DNA from: Lachnospiraceae bacterium
GTDB lineage: Bacteria > Bacillota > Clostridia > Lachnospirales > Lachnospiraceae
NCBI GenBank assembly: GCA_024692955.1
Contig: JAILLW010000137.1
Span: forward strand, 1-39,004
Length of the DNA: 39,004 nt
Direction: 5' to 3'
Part shown: positions 16,165 through 25,500 of the stretch, piece after piece
How the letters are laid out: every line of letters starts with the position of its first letter
Numbering within the stretch: position 1 is the stretch's first letter
Translations under genes and position numbers: made by a program
The notes under the pieces: model-generated
What the model was told of the DNA's origin: nothing
What the model saw: only the letters and a program-made list of their open reading frames with translations
The model's database searches: none

Positions 16165-17237
16165 GAAAAGCGAATATCAGTTTACATAAATTTGTAAAAC
16201 GAGTCATTGTGCACTTATGTGCAGCTGCTCTCCTGCTTTTTCCCACAGGCTGCTCCTTCGATGTCTTCGGGAAGCAGATCGTTCTGACCACAGGCTTTCG
16301 CCAGGATGAGCTCTTCAAGCTGGAAGGGCAGAACTGTATGCTCGGGGAAGCGCTGGTTTATCTTTCCAATATGCGCAACAGCTACGAGAAGATCTACGGC
16401 GAAGAGATCTGGTCCTCCCAGCAGGGCGGAGTGTTCGCCGTGACCGTACGTGAAAACGCTCTGGCGCTGATCTCCCAGATCAAGGCCATGAACCTTCTTG
16501 CGGTGGATAATTCGATCACGCTGTCGGATGAGGAAGAGCGAAAAGTCCGGGAAGCCGCGGACGAATACTTCGGCTCCCTTGGAGAGACGGAGCGCAAAAA
16601 GCTCCGGATCGATGAAGATCTCGTACTTCGCATGTACAGGGAATACGCCCTCGCCCATAAGTATTACCGGGAGATCATCAAGGATATCGACCTTGAGGTC
16701 TCCGACGACGAAGCAAGGACCATCACCATCGAGCAGATCTTTCTCCGGACCTACCTTGAGGGACCGGACGGGATCCGCCAGGAAATGAGCCTCTCCGAAA
16801 AGGAGGCCCTGAGGGTCAAGGCCGAAGAGCTCAGGGCCCTCGCTGCGGACGGGGAACATGAATTCAGCGATCTTGTGCTCGAATACTCGGACGGCGGCTT
16901 AAGCGAGCTTTCCTTTTCCAAAGGGGATACGGATCCGGTCTTCGAGAATGCCGTATTCAATCTCGGCACCAATGAGATCTCGGAGGTGATCCGGACGAAG
17001 GACGGTTATCACATCATCAAATGTCTGACGACCTTCAACCGTGAGGAGACGGATCTCAACAAGCTCAAGATCGCGGATCTTTCGAGGCAGAAGGTCTTCG
17101 GGGAGCGCTACGATACCTATGTATCCACCCTGATCACGGCCTTTAACGACGAGCTTTGGGACAGCGTGAGCGAGGATGATTTTGACGGGATAAATACTCA
17201 GAGTTTCTTTGAGATTTATCATAAATATTTTGATTAA
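16161..17237 (+). CDS. PrsA-like peptidyl-prolyl isomerase lipoprotein
   Basis: 358-aa exported foldase. The signal peptide ends in a lipobox (LFPTGC; Cys31), then a helical SurA/PrsA-like region to about 185, a parvulin domain at about 190-290 (for example EFSDLVLEYSDGG, then GTNEISEVIRTKDGYHIIKC), and a helical C-terminus. Membrane-attached outside the cell, it should help fold secreted proteins. The ATGA overlap with the PHP gene indicates coupling; HtpG follows 14 nt downstream. Parvulin active-site residues are only partly recognisable, so catalytic activity is not certain. Confidence 0.9.
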   Translation: MRKANISLHKFVKRVIVHLCAAALLLFPTGCSFDVFGKQIVLTTGFRQDELFKLEGQNCMLGEALVYLSNMRNSYEKIYGEEIWSSQQGGVFAVTVRENALALISQIKAMNLLAVDNSITLSDEEERKVREAADEYFGSLGETERKKLRIDEDLVLRMYREYALAHKYYREIIKDIDLEVSDDEARTITIEQIFLRTYLEGPDGIRQEMSLSEKEALRVKAEELRALAADGEHEFSDLVLEYSDGGLSELSFSKGDTDPVFENAVFNLGTNEISEVIRTKDGYHIIKCLTTFNREETDLNKLKIADLSRQKVFGERYDTYVSTLITAFNDELWDSVSEDDFDGINTQSFFEIYHKYFD

Positions 17238-17251
17238 AGAGGTGATCTTTT

Positions 17252-19324
17252 ATGGAACAAAGACAAGGTAATCTATCCATTGATTCCGAGAACATTTTCC
17301 CCATTATCAAAAAATGGCTGTATTCGGATCATGACATTTTTTACCGGGAGCTGATCTCGAACGGCTGCGATGCCATCACGAAGCTGAAAAAGCTGGATAT
17401 GATGGGCGAATATTCGCTGCCGGAGGGCTATAAGCCCCGGATCGATGTCCTCGTCAATCCGGAGGACAAGACCCTGAAATTCGTGGACAACGGCCTCGGA
17501 ATGACGGCGGATGAAGTGGAGGAATACATTAACCGGATCGCTTTTTCCGGTGCCACCGATTTCATCGAGAAGTACAAGGACAAATCCACGGATGATCAGA
17601 TCATCGGGCATTTCGGACTGGGCTTCTACTCCGCCTTTATGGTGGCGAAGGAGGTTCACATCGATTCCCTTTCCTATAAGGAAGGCGCGGAAGCGGTGCA
17701 CTGGGAATGCGACGGCGGAACGGAGTTTTCCATGACCGCCGGAGACCGCGATACGGTGGGCACCACCATTACCCTCTTTCTGAATGAGGACGTTCTCGAG
17801 TTCTGCAATGAATACAAGGCCCGGGAAGTGATCAAAAAATACTGTTCCTTCATGCCGACCGAGATCTATCTTTCCAAGGAAAATTCCAAGGATACGCAGA
17901 CCATCGACGCGGATGATCTTAAGGAAGGGGATACCATCGTCGAGGAGATCAAAGACGAAGGTACGGACAGCGACGGAAAGGAAAAGAAGAAACGTCTTAA
18001 GATCCTTCGCAGGCCGGAGCTCCTTAACGAGACCCTGCCGCTCTGGATGAAGCACCCGAACGACTGCGCGAAGGAGGAATACCTGGAATTCTACCGCAAG
18101 GTCTTCAATGATTACAAGGAGCCCCTGTTCTGGATCCATCTCAACATGGATTATCCCTTCAATTTAAAGGGTATCCTGTATTTCCCGAAGATCAACCTGG
18201 AGTACGAATCCATCGAGGGCGTGATCAAACTGTACAACAACCAGGTCTTCATCGCGGACAATATCAAGGAAGTCATTCCGGAATTCCTGATGCTGCTTAA
18301 GGGTGTCATCGACTGCCCGGATCTTCCCCTCAACGTGTCCCGTTCCGCCCTGCAGAACGACGGCTTCGTGAACAAGATCTCCGAATACATCTCGAAGAAG
18401 GTGGCCGACAAGCTTTCCGGCATGTGCAAGACGGAAAAGGAGGAATACGATAAGTACTGGGATGACATCTCTCCCTTTATCAAGTACGGCTGCCTGAAGG
18501 ATGACAAATTCTGCGAAAAGATGACGGATTATATCCTCTTTAAGAATCTTGACGGCAAATATCTGACTCTGCCCGAATGTCTCGAGGTCAATAAGACCGA
18601 TCCCGACGAGATCTCCGATGAGGAAGGGGAAAACGCCTCCGAAGAAGCCGCGAAGGACACCGAAGAGCCGGAAGTCCTCGATGCGGACGGAAAGCCCGTG
18701 GAGGAAAAGAAGGAAAAGACCATCTATTACGTAACGGACGAGCAGCAGCAGGCGTCCTACATCCAGATGTTCAAAAAGGCAAAGATGGATGCCGTGGTCC
18801 TTACCCACAATATCGATCAGCCCTTCATCCAGCAGCTGGAGTCCAAAAACGAGGGCATCCGTTTCCAGAGGATCGACGCGGACCTGACCGATTCCTTCAA
18901 GTCCAAAACCTCCAAAAAGGAGGAGGAGGCCTTCAGCGCCGCCGCCGAAAAGGTGAAGGACGTTATGAAGAAGGCACTGAAGAAGGACAATATCGCGGTA
19001 AAGATCGAGAAATTAAAGAACAAAAAGGTGGCGTCCATGGTGACGCTTTCCGAAGAATCCCGCCGTATGCAGGATATGATGAAGATGTATTCCATGCCCG
19101 GAATGGACATGAGCGCCTTCGGCAAGGAGGGAATCACCCTTACGCTGAACGCGAACCATCCGCTGGTACAGTATGTCATGGATCATACCGACGGCGACAA
19201 TACAAAGACCATCTGCGAACAGCTCTATGATCTGGCGCTCCTTCAGCACGCGCCGCTTGCTCCCGATGAGATGACGAAATTCGTGGAGCGGAGCAACGAG
19301 ATCATGATGATGCTCGCGAAATAA
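17252..19324 (+). CDS. htpG: Molecular chaperone HtpG (Hsp90 family)
   Basis: Cytosolic ATP-dependent chaperone, 690 aa (longer than the 624 aa of E. coli). The N-terminal GHKL ATPase has RELISNGCDA (32-41; catalytic Glu33, ligand-binding Asn37), FVDNGLGM and IGHFGLGFYSAFMV. The middle domain has the RGVxD-type arginine region (NVSRSALQND). Extra length comes from an acidic insert (SDEEGENASEEAAKDTEEPE, about 450-490), as in clostridial relatives. GAGGTGATC precedes the ATG; 14 nt after the PrsA-like gene, so probably cotranscribed, which joins a cytosolic and an extracytoplasmic folding factor. No CIRCE-type operator is visible upstream. Confidence 0.96.
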   Translation: MEQRQGNLSIDSENIFPIIKKWLYSDHDIFYRELISNGCDAITKLKKLDMMGEYSLPEGYKPRIDVLVNPEDKTLKFVDNGLGMTADEVEEYINRIAFSGATDFIEKYKDKSTDDQIIGHFGLGFYSAFMVAKEVHIDSLSYKEGAEAVHWECDGGTEFSMTAGDRDTVGTTITLFLNEDVLEFCNEYKAREVIKKYCSFMPTEIYLSKENSKDTQTIDADDLKEGDTIVEEIKDEGTDSDGKEKKKRLKILRRPELLNETLPLWMKHPNDCAKEEYLEFYRKVFNDYKEPLFWIHLNMDYPFNLKGILYFPKINLEYESIEGVIKLYNNQVFIADNIKEVIPEFLMLLKGVIDCPDLPLNVSRSALQNDGFVNKISEYISKKVADKLSGMCKTEKEEYDKYWDDISPFIKYGCLKDDKFCEKMTDYILFKNLDGKYLTLPECLEVNKTDPDEISDEEGENASEEAAKDTEEPEVLDADGKPVEEKKEKTIYYVTDEQQQASYIQMFKKAKMDAVVLTHNIDQPFIQQLESKNEGIRFQRIDADLTDSFKSKTSKKEEEAFSAAAEKVKDVMKKALKKDNIAVKIEKLKNKKVASMVTLSEESRRMQDMMKMYSMPGMDMSAFGKEGITLTLNANHPLVQYVMDHTDGDNTKTICEQLYDLALLQHAPLAPDEMTKFVERSNEIMMMLAK

Positions 19325-19349
19325 GGTCCGGCCGGACTTCTTCCGGCTC

Positions 19350-20489
19350 TCAATAAACCGCTTTCACATCTTCTATCTCTCCGTTCCGGATCCCGAAACT
19401 CCAGACCGAGTGTCCGGGAATCCGGTGTTCCGTGAGATAATATCTGCCGTTTATCGGAGTGAGGTAATAAGGTGTACCTCCTCCGATGAAACGGTCGTAT
19501 ACATCCTCATAATCACCGTTCATAAGTCCTTCCGGATCCTTCGTCCGGATCATGGTGGCCGCGGACTGGTCCCCCGACGCGTCCGTGGAGATCGTGATAT
19601 AGAACCATTCGCCGATCCTGGTCAGCTGGATCATCCCCGCCATGCTCTCCGGTACCGGATATTCCTTCCGGATCTCAAAGGTCTTCCTGTCCGCATAAAG
19701 AATGCTCTGATTGCCGGAAACAAACCAGATCCCGTCCCCGTCCACGGTAAAGGAACGGACATAGACCCCGAGGAGGGAATCGATGCTCCGAAGCTCCGTA
19801 AGATACATCCGGTTTGTGGAATGATCCCTTCGGAAAAGATACATCCCGCCGCTCATGGAGCTCCAGACATAAAATGTGTCCTCTTCCTCCACATAAACGA
19901 TATAGTGGGGCCGGACTCCCACCTCCGTAAACTCCTGGGTCGGAACAAAGAACGGCGCCCCGTCGGATCCGGTCCTTTTTTCCATGATAAGGACCCTGTG
20001 GTTCTCCGTATCGTCGATCAGATAGACCGTTCCGTCGGAAGCTACGGTATGTCCTCTTGAAATGTCGGAAGTCATAACGGACCATTCGGACAGGGGATCC
20101 TCCGTATTTTCATGAAAGATCACCTGATCATGATAGCAGTCCACGATAAAATAGAGACCGTCGATCCACTGAACCTGGGTCGGCACGGAAAGTTCGGTGC
20201 AGGGGTTTTTCGGGGCGGCGCCTCCGGATCCCGAAGCATTGCCGTCCTCCGCTTTTTCCCCGGAAGAAGATGCTCCGGCAATGAGAACGGATTCCCGAAG
20301 ATAAGGATCGGAGGAAGGGTCAAAGGGCGCGGGGCCTGAAGGTCCTCCGGTATCCGAAGATGGCCTGTTTTCGGACGAAGGCTCCCCGGATAAGGCCTCT
20401 TTGGCACAGCCCGCGGCGGACATAAGGAGCAGAAAAAGCAGGATAAGAAGCACCGTTCTTATCCCGTAAGATCTCTTTATTCCGGCCAT
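19350..20489 (-). CDS. Secreted lipoprotein with NHL/beta-propeller-like repeats
   Basis: 379 aa. The N-terminal hydrophobic segment ends in a lipobox (LMSAAGC), followed by a Ser/Pro/Gly-rich linker to about residue 90. The rest is beta-rich with repeated strands, for example YFIVDCYHDQVIFHE and VYLIDDTENHRVLIMEK, which resemble NHL repeats, so a beta-propeller is likely. No enzyme motif seen. Its ATG lies inside the end of the aldolase gene (13-nt overlap), so translation is coupled. Last gene of the kinase operon; it may bind a ligand outside the cell, but its function is unknown. Confidence 0.8.
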   Translation of the reverse strand: MAGIKRSYGIRTVLLILLFLLLMSAAGCAKEALSGEPSSENRPSSDTGGPSGPAPFDPSSDPYLRESVLIAGASSSGEKAEDGNASGSGGAAPKNPCTELSVPTQVQWIDGLYFIVDCYHDQVIFHENTEDPLSEWSVMTSDISRGHTVASDGTVYLIDDTENHRVLIMEKRTGSDGAPFFVPTQEFTEVGVRPHYIVYVEEEDTFYVWSSMSGGMYLFRRDHSTNRMYLTELRSIDSLLGVYVRSFTVDGDGIWFVSGNQSILYADRKTFEIRKEYPVPESMAGMIQLTRIGEWFYITISTDASGDQSAATMIRTKDPEGLMNGDYEDVYDRFIGGGTPYYLTPINGRYYLTEHRIPGHSVWSFGIRNGEIEDVKAVY

Positions 20490-21160
20490 TTCGGATACCC
20501 TCCGTTCCGGATCCCGAATTTCTCCCTCATCAGGATCAGCCGTTCGACCTCCTCTTTTTCGAGGAGATTCCGTTCTCCCGGAAGGCAGTCCGTAAGGAAG
20601 GTTATCTTCGCGTAATACTCCATGGATTCCAGCCGGTAAAAGGCGGCGAAGGGATCATCCGCCCAGGTCACGGCACCGTGGTTTCCGAGGATCACCCCGT
20701 TATGGGTGCGGACATAGGGAGCGATCGCCTCCGGCACTTCTTCGGAGCCAAGCTCCGCATAAGGAGTGACCGGAACATCCCCGAGGGTGATGACGGCTTC
20801 AGCCAGCATCGGAAGGTCAAGCGGCCGTTTCATAATGGAAAAGGCGGTGCAGAAAGGCGGGTGCGCATGACATACCGAGCGCAGCCCGTCATCCTCCTTA
20901 TAGGCGCGAAGATGCATCTTAAGCTCGGAAGAAGGCTTTCCATTCCCCTCGATGAGATTCCCTTCAAGATCCGTCACCACCAGGATCTTCTTTTTCATAA
21001 AGCCCTTTGACACACCCGAGGGCGTAGCAAGGACCGCATCTTTGCCGATCCGGACGGAGATATTCCCGTCATTTGCCGCCACGAATCCCTGATGGTACAT
21101 TCTTCGGCCGATCTCCAGGATCGCCTCTTTTGCTTTTTCCCGTTTCGGATAGGAACTCAT
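20477..21160 (-). CDS. Class II aldolase, FucA / Ald2-like
   Basis: 227-aa zinc-dependent aldolase of the FucA/AraD/MtnB superfamily. Zinc ligands His98, His100 (HAHPP) and His161 (GNHGAVTW); general acid/base Glu79 (SSELK); phosphate loop around NDGNIS (30-35) and TPSGV (46-50). Such enzymes cleave ketose 1-phosphates to DHAP plus an aldehyde. Known substrates include fuculose 1-phosphate and, for Ald2 of the DHAP shunt, 5-deoxyribulose or 5-methylthioribulose 1-phosphate. mtnA lies on the far side of the kinase, and metK elsewhere in the window, so the shunt role is attractive. It overlaps the REC-GGDEF gene by 4 nt and the lipoprotein gene by 13 nt. Substrate is inferred only. Confidence 0.9.
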   Translation of the reverse strand: MSSYPKREKAKEAILEIGRRMYHQGFVAANDGNISVRIGKDAVLATPSGVSKGFMKKKILVVTDLEGNLIEGNGKPSSELKMHLRAYKEDDGLRSVCHAHPPFCTAFSIMKRPLDLPMLAEAVITLGDVPVTPYAELGSEEVPEAIAPYVRTHNGVILGNHGAVTWADDPFAAFYRLESMEYYAKITFLTDCLPGERNLLEKEEVERLILMREKFGIRNGGYPKWPE

Positions 21161-22527
21161 GGCATCACCCTGTTTTCTTCATCATTATGGGTCAGATGAA
21201 CGACCCCTGTCTCATAGGAAAGCATAACCTCACGTGAGTATTCCGTTTTCGACCATGCCATTATGATCCTTGCCCGGACCGCCTCGATATCCCCTTCGTG
21301 GATCTCCGGGAGCAGAAGGAAAAACTGATTCATCCCGATCTGCATCATGATGTCACTGTTTCGAAGCGAATTCTGAAGCTGTTCCCGCAATGTGTCGATG
21401 ATCAGGGCCCTTTCCCCCGTAGTGCGGTTATTGTTCAGGAATTCCGCGGTGATCAGCATTCGGTAGGCCGTTCCGTGATAACGCTCCATATAGCGGATCA
21501 TATAGCGGTATACGTTTCCGAAGGCTTCCCGCCCCATCCACATCGCGTTCTGGGAAATGTTCCTCTCCTCCAGGATCGTGGTCAGGGTATCCAGATCCGG
21601 CTTCTCCGGAATATCGGGATTATCTTCGATCTCACGGCCGAGGATGCGGTAGCTGTGTTTTCCGTTCTTTTTCACTTCATAAAGCGCCCGGTCCGCAATC
21701 CGGAAAAGCTCCTGAAAATCCGTTCCGGACTTCGGGACAAAGACCGCTCCCACCGAGATCCCCAGCGGGATCTGCATGGTATCGCCAAGGATCTCCTTCG
21801 CCCTTATAAGGAGTTCCTCATTGATCATCTCCGTATAGGACCGGATATCCTCTTCCCTGGTCATCTCGATCCCGAAGAGCATGAACTCATCTCCTCCGAT
21901 CCTTCCGATGACCGCCTCCTGTCTCATCCTCGCGCCGAATATCTTCGCGCAGGCTTCCAGAACCCTGTCTCCCGCTTCATGTCCGTAGATGTCGTTTACG
22001 AGTTTAAAGGAGTCGAGATCCATGATCAGGAGGCAGCCCCGCTTTTCATGGCAGAGCGCGCTGATCTGATCGTTCGCCGCCTGCTTGTTAAGAAGCCCCG
22101 TCAGGGCATCCACGGTGGCTTCCTCCGCGTATTTCTTTATGGTTTCCTGGGTATGGATCGCATGCTCGATCCGTTTGATCAGGACCTCCGTATCAAAGGG
22201 TTTATGGACAAAGTCCGAAACGCCCATATCAAAGCCGCGGTTTTCCGTACCGGCATCTTCCGCCGCCGTAAGGAAGATCACGGGAACCTCCGGCACGTTC
22301 ATCTCTTTTCCGAGTTTTCTCAGTTCCTTTAAGGTCTCGAAGCCGTCCAGATCCGGCATCTGGATGTCCAGAAGCACCAGATCCGGCATTCCGTTCTCGC
22401 GGATGTAATCAAGAAGCTTCCATCCGGATTTCAGAGCCGTGACCCGCATCCCGTGTTCACTCAGAATGCGCCCCGCGGCTTTCAGATTCACAATGTCATC
22501 GTCTACGATGATGATCCAGTCTGTCAT
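21157..22527 (-). CDS. Response regulator with tandem GGDEF domains (diguanylate cyclase)
   Basis: 456 aa. REC domain 1-125: acidic pocket Asp9-11, phospho-acceptor Asp54 (LLLDIQMPD), conserved Lys109 (HKPF). First GGDEF domain about 135-300 with intact GGDEF at 211-215, so it should make c-di-GMP; the usual RxxD product-inhibition site reads RQEA, so feedback inhibition is probably lost. Residues about 315-445 look like a second GGDEF fold in which the signature has become GMNQF (398-402), surely inactive for synthesis and perhaps a nucleotide sensor or dimerisation module. The ATG follows AAGGGATAAGGA. It lies 45 nt after the hybrid kinase, its likely phosphodonor through the HPt domain. 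Confidence 0.92.
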   Translation of the reverse strand: MTDWIIIVDDDIVNLKAAGRILSEHGMRVTALKSGWKLLDYIRENGMPDLVLLDIQMPDLDGFETLKELRKLGKEMNVPEVPVIFLTAAEDAGTENRGFDMGVSDFVHKPFDTEVLIKRIEHAIHTQETIKKYAEEATVDALTGLLNKQAANDQISALCHEKRGCLLIMDLDSFKLVNDIYGHEAGDRVLEACAKIFGARMRQEAVIGRIGGDEFMLFGIEMTREEDIRSYTEMINEELLIRAKEILGDTMQIPLGISVGAVFVPKSGTDFQELFRIADRALYEVKKNGKHSYRILGREIEDNPDIPEKPDLDTLTTILEERNISQNAMWMGREAFGNVYRYMIRYMERYHGTAYRMLITAEFLNNNRTTGERALIIDTLREQLQNSLRNSDIMMQIGMNQFFLLLPEIHEGDIEAVRARIIMAWSKTEYSREVMLSYETGVVHLTHNDEENRVMP

Positions 22528-22572
22528 AAATTCCTTATCCCTTTCAGGTGAGCCTCCGTTTCATATGCCTGC

Positions 22573-25500
22573 TCACAGGTTCAGTGCATTTATTCCCTCA
22601 AAGATCTTCCTGTAATCTTCAAGAAATTCCGTATGATGGGCATTCAGGTATTCCAGATCGCCCTTTTCCGCCGCCTTTTCAAGCGCCGCGGCCTTATCGG
22701 CAAGTTCCGGCGCGCCGATCATCCTGGATGTGCTCTTCAGCGCATGGATCAGATTCCGGTAGCCCGAAGCATCTTTGGCATCAAGGAGACGGGCAAGCTC
22801 TTTGCAGCGGCCTTCCCCTTCTTTCGCGTAGTCCCTGAGGAGCTCCATATAGAATTCCGTACTTCCCGCCGAATAACGGATTCCGTCCGCGACGTTAAGC
22901 GGAAGGGCAAAGAGAGCCGGCGGAAGCTTCGCTTTTGCCTCTTCATCCGCTCCCATGCCGCCGGGCAGGAATTCGAGGACTTCGTCCCCGTCGTTTCCGG
23001 ACTCTTTGCGGTCGCCGGAAAGCATCCCCGTCTCCGGCAGGTATTTTTCAAGCTTTTCCTGAAGCCTTCCCACATCGATGGGTTTCGGCAGGAAATCGTC
23101 AAAGCCGTGACTCCGGTAGAATTCTTCCGCGCCGGTCATGACATTGGCAGTCAGCGCCACCACTTTCGTTCCTTCTTTCAGGAGGCCTTCCTCCTTCAGT
23201 TGTTTCAGGGTCTCCACTCCGCTGAGTTCCGGCATCAGATGATCCATGAATACGAGATCGTAATCCTTCTCCCGTATCATGCCGATGGCTTCCTTGCCGG
23301 ACGCGGAAAGATCCGGAATGAGCCCGAAGAGCATAAGGAGATTCTTCGCGACTTTCCGGTTCATCTCATTGTCATCCACCACAAGGACTCTGGCACCGGG
23401 TGCTTTCAGGGAAAGCTCTTCCGTTTCGGGAGCCGAAGAATCCCGGAGCCTTACCCGATAGTCCCCTACCGGTGAAGGATCCGCGATCCCCTGCAGAAGG
23501 CGGAAGGAAAAGACGGAGCCCTCTCCGTATCTGCTCTCCACCTTAAGCGAGCTGCCCATCATGTCAAGGAGCTTCGTTACTATGGATATTCCGAGCCCCG
23601 TTCCCTCGATGCTGCGGTTGCGGCGCTCCTCAAGACGTTCAAAGGATTCGAAGAGCCGGTTCATATCCTCCTCCCGGATCCCGATACCGGTATCCTCCAC
23701 GGATACATCAAGGACCACACCATCTCCTTCTCTTCCGCCGTTTCGGATCGAGAGCTTCACGAAGCCGCTTTCCGTATATTTCACCGCATTGGTCAAAAGA
23801 TTCGTTATGATCTGGTTTACCCTGACATCGTCTCCGATGAGTTCGGCCGGAAGGGTCTCGTCCACTTCAACGGAGAACTCGAGGGATTTATCCTCCGCCC
23901 TTCCCTTGACCGATCCGGTCAGCGATTCAACGAATTCAGCCAGTTCATAGCGGACGGGAATGATCTCCATCTTGCCGTCTTCGATCTTGCTGAAGTCCAG
24001 GATGCTGTTGATGAGGGAAAGAAGCGTCTTCCCCGCAGATCGGATATTTCCCGCATATTCGAGGATCTCCCCGTCTTTGGACTTCCGGAGGATCATCTCA
24101 TTCATCCCAAGCACCGCGTTGATCGGGGTGCGGATCTCATGTGACATCTGTGCCAGAAACTGGCTCTTCGCGGTCCCCGCGGCGATGGCGCTGTCCGCGG
24201 CGTCCTTCATCCTGCGGTTCGTGTCCTCCTGCCAGGCCATCATATCCGTCAGGCTCCGGTAGACGAGGATGATGCAGACAAGAAATGCCACGAAGCTGAC
24301 AAAGCCGAACAGAATGACATTTCCGTAGATCCGCCAGAGGCTCGAAACCGCATAGACCACGAAATGGGAATCCTCGTTTCTCCGGGCGATCATGATCCGG
24401 AGGGAGCGGTCATAATCCCGGAAGATCAGGGTGCTTTTCCCGTCCGGTCTCAGCTCCCCGTAGGGAAGTTCGGATACATTCGTCGTCCGTTCCGCGCTCA
24501 TCTGATAGTTCCCGTAGGGATGATTGATGATATCGCCCTGAATGTCCGCAAGGAAGGCATACCCCGTATCCTTGTAGCTCCCGCCCATGATATTCACCAG
24601 CTTTGCCATATAGAAATCGATTCCGAAGTTTCCGAGGAATTCTCCCGTTCTGGCGTCATAGACCCTCTCGGAAAAAGTCACGCAGTAGCCGCCCGTCTGC
24701 TCATCATAGTAAGGCGCGGAAACACTCCAGCCTTCCTCCGCGTTCAGGGTATCGATATACCACTGGCGCTCCTCCACTTTCCAGTTCTTTTCCGGCAGCC
24801 AGCCGGTATTCATAAATACGGTGGGTTCAAGGTCCGGGTTGCTCATATAAGTGGCCGATATTTCCGGATACTGTGCCGTAATCCGGTTCAGATAGTCCAC
24901 CGTCCCCTGGTAGTCGTTCAGCATTTCCGGGTTCGTTGAGATCACACTGCAGAACATATCGAGGATGCTCTTCTGGGTATCGACCCATTCCGAAAGCTGA
25001 AATTCATAAATCTCCGCGTCGTTTTCGAGCGTCAGCTTACCCCAGCGCCAGGTGGAGACGAGATTGATAAGGAGCGTCACGATCATAACGAAGATCATGG
25101 TGGCAAGGATGGCAGACCGGAATTTTCTGTTCATTCCGCGGCTCTGCTCCCGCCGCATCCGGAAGCGTTTCTGCTTCTCGCTCTTTACAAGGCTCGAGTA
25201 GGACATCATCTGCCCGATCATATCGGAAAGATTCTCACCGGCCGCATGAATGCGGGCCATATCCTTTTCGGTATCCACGGACTTTTCCGTATTTTCCCGG
25301 TCGGATACGCTGAGGATCCGGTTCAGCGGCTCGCGGATCTTCGCCGTGATCCCCTGAAGGAATTCCTCCCTCGTGGAAAGGGCATGTTCCGCCTGCTGCC
25401 GGCTCCTTACCGAAATGAGGTAGAGTCTGATGATGACGAAGAACAGGATGATCGCCATGCAGGACATATAGATGAGCTGGAGATAGGCGGTCCGGTAGAG

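Noticed and set aside
19325-19349. Hairpin GCCGGA/TCCGGC between htpG and the lipoprotein gene as a terminator
   Set aside because: Six-bp stem without a T-tract on either strand; too weak to list.
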